Both the position numbers and the translations under genes were made by a program. Below, in pieces: positions 60,499-64,000 of a stretch of 64,000 nucleotides of DNA. The notes beneath the pieces were generated by a model. It saw only the letters and a program-made list of their open reading frames with translations. It was not told the DNA's origin and did not search any database. The stretch covers positions 47,941-111,940 of the forward strand of contig DATISF010000058.1 in the NCBI GenBank assembly GCA_035468985.1. The letters run 5' to 3'. The stretch comes from DASVHS01 sp035468985 (GTDB lineage: Bacteria > Acidobacteriota > Thermoanaerobaculia > Gp7-AA8). The first letter of the stretch is position 1. The number at the start of each line of letters is the position of its first letter.

Positions 60499-60577
60499 CG
60501 TCATCGTAAGCCGCGTAGGCGGCGAAGGATCTCCGCTGCCCAGAGTGAGATCCTTCGCTGCGCTCAGGATGACGTGC
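60499..60577. repeat. Hairpin repeat between ABC ATPase and permease
   Basis: CGTCATCGTAAGCCGCGTAGG is inverted as CGCTGCGCTCAGGATGACG, with GAAGGATCTC and GAGATCCTTCG inside. It lies in the 97-base gap, ahead of the permease ATG. Confidence 0.85.
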
Positions 60578-60585
60578 GAACTGCA

Positions 60586-61560
60586 ATGATGCTGCCTCTG
60601 ATTCAGAACGAGACGCTGAAGATCGTCCGTCGGCGGCGATTCATGATCGTCATCGCCATCCTCGTCGTGATCATGTCGCTCGTCTCCTACTCGCAATACC
60701 GGACGCTGAAGCGATCGCAGAACGCCAACTGGCGCGCCGACCTGCAGGAGCGCATCGCCCGCATGGAGAACGCGGTGCGCCGCGGGCGCGTCAACGAGTC
60801 GTGGGCCCGATCGATGCGCTACGAGATCCAGCGGATCCAGTTCTACATCGACCACGGCATCAATCCCGAGGTACCGACCGCGCCGATGGTCGTGCGCACG
60901 TTCGCCAACGCCGCCGGGTTCCTCCTCCTGCCCCTGCTCATCGGCATCCTCGGCAGCGACATCGTGTCGGCGGAGCACGCCGAAGGAACGGACAAGTTGC
61001 TGCTGACGCGGCCCGTGCGGCGATGGAAGATCCTCACCTCCAAGCTCGTGACGCTGTGGATGTTCTCGACGATCACGCTGATCTGCGGCGCGGCGATCTC
61101 CTACGTCCTCACCGCGCCGTTCCTGCCGCCGCGCGGCTGGGACATGCCCATGTTCAACGGCTTTCAACTGGCCTCGGAGCGCATGAGTCTCGATTCCGTG
61201 CGACAGCTGCCGCTGTGGAAGGACGCGCTCATCGCGTACGGCCTGGAGTGGTATGCGCTGATGACCGTCGCGGCGATGGCATTGCTGTTGTCGGTTGTCT
61301 TCCGGTCGAGCGCCGCGTCGATCGGCACCATGCTCGCCTCGTTGATCGGCGGCACGATCCTCACGCGCATCAGTCCGAACTGGACGGCGGGGAAATACCT
61401 GTTCGTGAGCGCGTTGCCGCTCGCCGATTACTACAGCGGACAGGCGCCGCCGTACGAGGGAATGTCGATGACGTTCTGCATCCTGCTGCTCGCGGTATGG
61501 GCTGCGGCGGCGCTGGCGGCGGCGTATGTGATCTTCCTGCGCAAAGACGTCTTCGGCTGA
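60586..61560 (+). CDS. ABC transporter permease (ABC-2 type)
   Basis: The 324-residue protein has an N-terminal helix (FMIVIAILVVIMSLVSY) and five further helices (FLLLPLLIGILGSDIVSAEH, LWMFSTITLICGAAISYVL, LMTVAAMALLLSVVF, IGTMLASLIGGTIL, ILLLAVWAAAALAAAY). Its architecture fits the ABC-2 class. It is preceded by the ATPase. The substrate is unknown. ATG 60586 is chosen. A GTG at 60574 would add four residues. Confidence 0.88.
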   Translation: MMLPLIQNETLKIVRRRRFMIVIAILVVIMSLVSYSQYRTLKRSQNANWRADLQERIARMENAVRRGRVNESWARSMRYEIQRIQFYIDHGINPEVPTAPMVVRTFANAAGFLLLPLLIGILGSDIVSAEHAEGTDKLLLTRPVRRWKILTSKLVTLWMFSTITLICGAAISYVLTAPFLPPRGWDMPMFNGFQLASERMSLDSVRQLPLWKDALIAYGLEWYALMTVAAMALLLSVVFRSSAASIGTMLASLIGGTILTRISPNWTAGKYLFVSALPLADYYSGQAPPYEGMSMTFCILLLAVWAAAALAAAYVIFLRKDVFG

Positions 61561-61668
61561 CGTAGGTCCGACTCTCAGTCGGACCAGTCCGCGCAAGACC
61601 GGGGCCGGGCCGACTGGAGAGTCGGCCCTACGTCGGCCCCGCGTCGGCTCTACGTCGGCCCACGCCGG
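61561..61668. repeat. Imperfect inverted repeat after the ABC permease
   Basis: CGTAGGTCCGACTCTCAGTC at 61561 is inverted as GACTGGAGAGTCGGCCCTACG near 61612-61632. Further GTCGGCC/CTACGTCGGCC repeats follow up to 61668. The 61561-61754 region holds no gene. Confidence 0.7.
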
Positions 61669-61754
61669 TCCTGCGCGAGCGTCACTTCGCCGTGTGACGA
61701 CTGCCATTTCTCCGCGGTCGGGAGCGGCACATCGTGGCGTGGGGAGGACCCGCC

Positions 61755-62312
61755 ATGAAACGTTTCGCAGTTCTGCTGCTGATCGTCGCTGCTTTTGCCT
61801 GTACGCAGAAGCCGAAGATCGCCAGCAACGCCGACGTGACCGGCATCCGTCCGCCGATCGACGTCGAGTACGTCGCCATTCCTTCCATGACCGTGTACGC
61901 CCGTCCCGACATCGCCGCACAGCCGATCGGGTCGTATGGATTCAGCGAATCGATCGCCGTTCTCAGCAAGCAGGGCGACTGGTGCGAGATCCGCACGTAC
62001 GACGGCAGCGGCTGGGTCAAGGCCACCGACCTCATGACCGCGGACCAGGCAAAGTCCGAGAGCGATCATCCCGTTCCGCACTTCTATGTGCAGCCGGCCA
62101 TGGTTGCTTACAACGGCCACGGCGAGATCGTCCTGCAGGCCAAGGTCAACACCGAGGGTCAGGTCTTCGACGTGCTGCAGGTAAGCAACTCGACGAAGAA
62201 CGCGAAGCTCGCCGACGAGAACGCCATGGCCCTGCGGCAGGCCCAGTTCTATCCGCTGATCGAAAAGGGCCAGCGCAAGACGTTCATCTACGAACATCGC
62301 GTGGTGTATTGA
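61755..62312 (+). CDS. Lipoprotein with SH3-like and TonB-C-like regions (copy A)
   Basis: The 185-residue protein has a lipobox (LLLIVAAFAC) and then an SH3-like domain (VYARPDIAAQPIGSYGFSESIAVLSKQGDWCEIRTYDGSGWVKATDL). Its C-terminal half resembles the TonB C-terminal fold (GEIVLQAKVNTEGQVFDVLQVSNST...QAQFYP). The SD GGAGG lies nine bases before ATG 61755. The next gene is its paralogue. It may tether the envelope or transmit signals; the function is unknown. Confidence 0.8.
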   Translation: MKRFAVLLLIVAAFACTQKPKIASNADVTGIRPPIDVEYVAIPSMTVYARPDIAAQPIGSYGFSESIAVLSKQGDWCEIRTYDGSGWVKATDLMTADQAKSESDHPVPHFYVQPAMVAYNGHGEIVLQAKVNTEGQVFDVLQVSNSTKNAKLADENAMALRQAQFYPLIEKGQRKTFIYEHRVVY

Positions 62313-62377
62313 TCGATCCACGGCGTGGAGCGGCGGGCGTCCTGGCCCGCCGTTCGCCGCGCGAGGACGGGCGGCGC

Positions 62378-62383
62378 TACACT
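62378..62383 (+). promoter_or_regulatory. Candidate -10 box for lipoprotein copy B
   Basis: TACACT lies six bases before ATG 62390 with no SD, again suggesting leaderless transcription. No clear -35 is seen. Confidence 0.35.
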
Positions 62384-62389
62384 CGGCGC

Positions 62390-62932
62390 ATGCGCCGCCT
62401 GCCCTTTCTTCTCCTCATCGTCGTCGCATGCTCGCGCCAGGCGGAAATCGCGCCGACCGATACGCGTGAGCCGGTCGACATGGCCTACGTGACCGCGCCC
62501 GAAATGCGCGTGCACACGAAGCCGGACGACACCTCTCCGCTCGTCCTGACCTACCAGAACGGCGAGAGCGTGGCCATCATGGCGAAGCGCGGCGAGTGGG
62601 TCGAAGTCCGCACCGGCGACCGCACCGGCTGGGGCCACGCCGGCGACCTCGGCACAGGCGCCGAGGCGAAGAAGCAGGAGGAGAGCCCGCAGGTCCGCTT
62701 CCGATTGTTCCCCGCGCCCGTCACGAACACGACGGCGCACGGCGAGATTTACTTCCAGGCCGACGTGAACACGGACGGCGATGTCGTCGCGGTTCACGTC
62801 CTGGAGAACACGACCGGCAACGACGCGCTCGGCGCCCAGAATGCGGCAGCCCTTCGGGCGGCGAAGTTCTATCCGATCGTGAAGAACGGCGAGAGGAAGC
62901 CGTTCCAGTACTACCACCGCGTGCAGTATTGA
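62390..62932 (+). CDS. Lipoprotein with SH3-like and TonB-C-like regions (copy B)
   Basis: The 180-residue paralogue of the preceding gene has lipobox LLLIVVAC, the same SH3 region (VHTKPDDTSPLVLTYQNGESVAIMAKRGEWVEVRTGDRTGWGHAGDL) and the TonB-C-like end (GEIYFQADVNTDGDVVAVHVLENTT...AAKFYP). The copies share domain order and spacing but have diverged strongly, so the duplication is old. The two genes are separated by 77 bases. Its stop lies inside the -35 of the toxin-antitoxin promoter. Confidence 0.8.
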   Translation: MRRLPFLLLIVVACSRQAEIAPTDTREPVDMAYVTAPEMRVHTKPDDTSPLVLTYQNGESVAIMAKRGEWVEVRTGDRTGWGHAGDLGTGAEAKKQEESPQVRFRLFPAPVTNTTAHGEIYFQADVNTDGDVVAVHVLENTTGNDALGAQNAAALRAAKFYPIVKNGERKPFQYYHRVQY

Positions 62933-62957
62933 CCGCGTGCCATATGGCACTTATATT
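62929..62957 (+). promoter_or_regulatory. Promoter and operator of the Xre/RES toxin-antitoxin module
   Basis: TTGACC (62929-62934), a 17-base spacer and TATATT (62952-62957), ending eight bases before ATG 62966, so the transcript is probably leaderless. A perfect 14-bp palindrome, GTGCCATATGGCAC (62937-62950), sits in the spacer and is well placed for autorepression. Confidence 0.75.
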
Positions 62958-62965
62958 GACGTCAG

Positions 62966-63442
62966 ATGCGCGCATCGGGGAAATCCGACCTGCAGAAGTT
63001 CCGCAAGTTCCTCAAAAACGGGATGCCCGGCCCGCATGCGTACGTCGTTCTCCTGGGGTTGAATCAGTTCGACTGGCCCGGGGTGATCGAGCGCATCGAA
63101 AAGGGACTTCCCTACTCCAGCCTGGAGCGGCTCCAGAGGAACAGCGGCTTCACGACGGACCAGCTCATCGACCTCCTGCAGATCCCGAAGCGGACGCTGG
63201 CAAGACGCAAAGCGTCCGGACGGCTTTCTGCTGAAGAGTCCGATCGGCTGGTTCGCCTGGCGCGCGTCTTCGCCAAGGCGCTTCATCTTTTCGGCGGCGA
63301 TGCGGATCAGACCATCGCCTGGCTCACCGCAGCGCAGCGCGCGTTTCGCGGAACGACGCCGCTGGAGATGGCCAGAACCGAAATCGGCGCCCAGGAAGTG
63401 GAACGGTTGGTGTTCCAGCTCGAGCACGGCGTCCTGCCGTGA
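62966..63442 (+). CDS. Xre/MbcA/ParS-type antitoxin (DUF2384) of a RES toxin-antitoxin module
   Basis: The 158-residue protein has an N-terminal DNA-binding helical region (SLERLQRNSGFTTDQLIDLL, then IPKRTLARRKASGRLSAEES). Its C-terminal part carries the DUF2384-like toxin-binding helices (ALHLFGGDADQTIAWLTAAQRAFRGTTPLEMARTE). It should neutralise the RES toxin and repress its own promoter. The stop overlaps the toxin GTG start by 4 bases. Confidence 0.92.
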   Translation: MRASGKSDLQKFRKFLKNGMPGPHAYVVLLGLNQFDWPGVIERIEKGLPYSSLERLQRNSGFTTDQLIDLLQIPKRTLARRKASGRLSAEESDRLVRLARVFAKALHLFGGDADQTIAWLTAAQRAFRGTTPLEMARTEIGAQEVERLVFQLEHGVLP

Positions 63443-63906
63443 TCACCGCGTGGCGCATCGTGTCGGCGGCGTACGCCGAGACAGCGTTCACAGGCCGAAG
63501 CGCGAGCATCGCCGGCGGCCGGTGGAACTCGCAGGGAATCGCCGTCGTCTACGCGTCGAGCGCCGCGTCGCTTGCTGCCCTCGAGCTTCTCGTTCACCTG
63601 CCGGCAGAAACCGACCTGCACCAGTTCTCCATCTTCGCCTGCACGTTTGCGGAGGACCTCGTCGAGGAGATCAACCGCGATCAACTGCCGGACGATTGGC
63701 GGGGCTACCCGCCACCCGAGGAGCTCCAGCAGCTCGGCGACACGTGGGTGATGAGCGGCAGCAGCGCGGTCCTGCGCGTGCCCAGCGTGATCATCGACAG
63801 CGAGTTCAACTATCTGCTCAATCCGGGGCACAGGGATTTCGCGACGATCGAGGTTGCCGAGCCGGTGCCGTTCTCGCTGGATGTGAGATTGTTGAGGCGG
63901 GGTTAG
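63439..63906 (+). CDS. RES-domain NAD-degrading toxin
   Basis: The 155-residue RES toxin has the conserved Arg in WRIVSA, GRWNSQGIAVVYASSAASLAALELLVH with its Glu, and the Ser in SSAVLRVPSVI, the residues after which the family is named. RES toxins consume NAD+ and arrest growth. It starts at GTG 63439, overlapping the antitoxin stop. A heptamer array begins at its end and runs to the window edge. Confidence 0.93.
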   Translation: MITAWRIVSAAYAETAFTGRSASIAGGRWNSQGIAVVYASSAASLAALELLVHLPAETDLHQFSIFACTFAEDLVEEINRDQLPDDWRGYPPPEELQQLGDTWVMSGSSAVLRVPSVIIDSEFNYLLNPGHRDFATIEVAEPVPFSLDVRLLRRG

Positions 63907-64000
63907 GAGTTCGGGGTTAGGAGTTCGGGGTTCGGAGTTCGGGGTTCGGAGTTCGGGGTTCGGGGTTCGGGGTTCGGAGTTCGGGGTTCGGGGTTCGGGG
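63905..64000. repeat. Heptamer array at the right end of the window
   Basis: GGAGTTC/GGGGTTC units in more than a dozen tandem copies start at the toxin stop and continue past the window edge. Confidence 0.92.

Noticed and set aside
63905..64000. CRISPR-like look of the right-end array
   Set aside because: The unit is seven bases with no spacers; it is a simple tandem repeat.
1..64000. tRNA, rRNA, intact insertion sequences, phage genes, CRISPR arrays
   Set aside because: I looked on both strands and found none. Repeats are present but no transposase or integrase gene is in the window.

Overview
The window reads as a high-GC, Gram-negative bacterial chromosome segment. It encodes lipopolysaccharide and envelope enzymes (a KdsC-type phosphatase, an LpxL-type acyltransferase, Lnt), a TonB-dependent outer-membrane receptor with a carboxypeptidase-regulatory-like N-terminus, a Ser/Thr kinase fused to a TolB/WD40-type propeller, PEGA and BON proteins, and very many short intergenic repeats. 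This combination fits Acidobacteriota (perhaps a Thermoanaerobaculia-like lineage). That placement is an inference from gene style, not from a marker search. I see no rRNA, tRNA, CRISPR array, prophage or intact insertion sequence. Nearly the whole window is core-type housekeeping DNA peppered with non-coding repeats.

Layout. 1-3108 (+): a truncated gene end, purH, kdsC and an LpxL-like acyltransferase, all overlapping. 3128-5612 (-): a PEGA protein, an NTF2-like protein, proline dehydrogenase, comF. 5664-11853: a small secreted beta-barrel-like protein, a kinase-propeller protein (-), a CBS protein (+) and an M19 dipeptidase (+), separated by repeat blocks. 11885-16215: a DsbA-like protein and a TonB receptor. 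16474-23212 (-): a tight run of a DUF883-like protein, a Nudix CoA pyrophosphatase, a glycosyltransferase, prfB (with a programmed +1 frameshift), lnt, a zinc-ribbon protein, a 49-residue membrane protein and a secreted protein. 23230-29971 (-): rsgA-trmB-ruvC-MFS, then E1alpha-E1beta-E2 of a 2-oxoacid dehydrogenase. 30033-36594: a GGDEF/EAL sensor, a D-threonine-aldolase-like enzyme facing dinB, and a DapB-like dehydrogenase. 36598-44083: a secreted protein, then two radical SAM/SPASM proteins, three glycosyltransferases and OsmC. 44236-47141 (-): a hydrolase, ychF, glucokinase. 47334-51651: an HTH regulator, a CheB-CheR-PAS fusion, a methyltransferase, a YciH-like factor. 51725-58714 (+): an M16 peptidase pair, a BNR-repeat lipoprotein and a BON protein, with a small Cys-rich gene on the other strand. 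58806-63906: a GDSL hydrolase facing an ABC transporter, two paralogous SH3-like lipoproteins, and an Xre/RES toxin-antitoxin module at the right end.

The most unusual content is the repeats. (1) A ~139-bp palindromic element with terminal inverted repeats is flanked by CTAG on both sides; one array holds three copies in tandem. (2) A shorter ~75-bp hairpin variant has supplied the start codon of one gene, the stop codon of another, and an in-frame peptide in a third. (3) Loci of tandem heptamers, many arranged as inverted pairs, occur about a dozen times with different unit sequences. Because 7 is not a multiple of 3, one heptapeptide is read in every frame. All units found inside genes are free of stop codons in six frames, whereas two of the intergenic units contain stops. 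Several proteins therefore carry loop insertions or C-terminal tails made of repeat.

Regulatory signals that can be read directly include the RF2 frameshift site, several -10 boxes 6-9 nt before start codons (suggesting leaderless mRNAs), a clear promoter for the HTH gene, and a 14-bp palindrome between the -35 and -10 of the toxin-antitoxin promoter.
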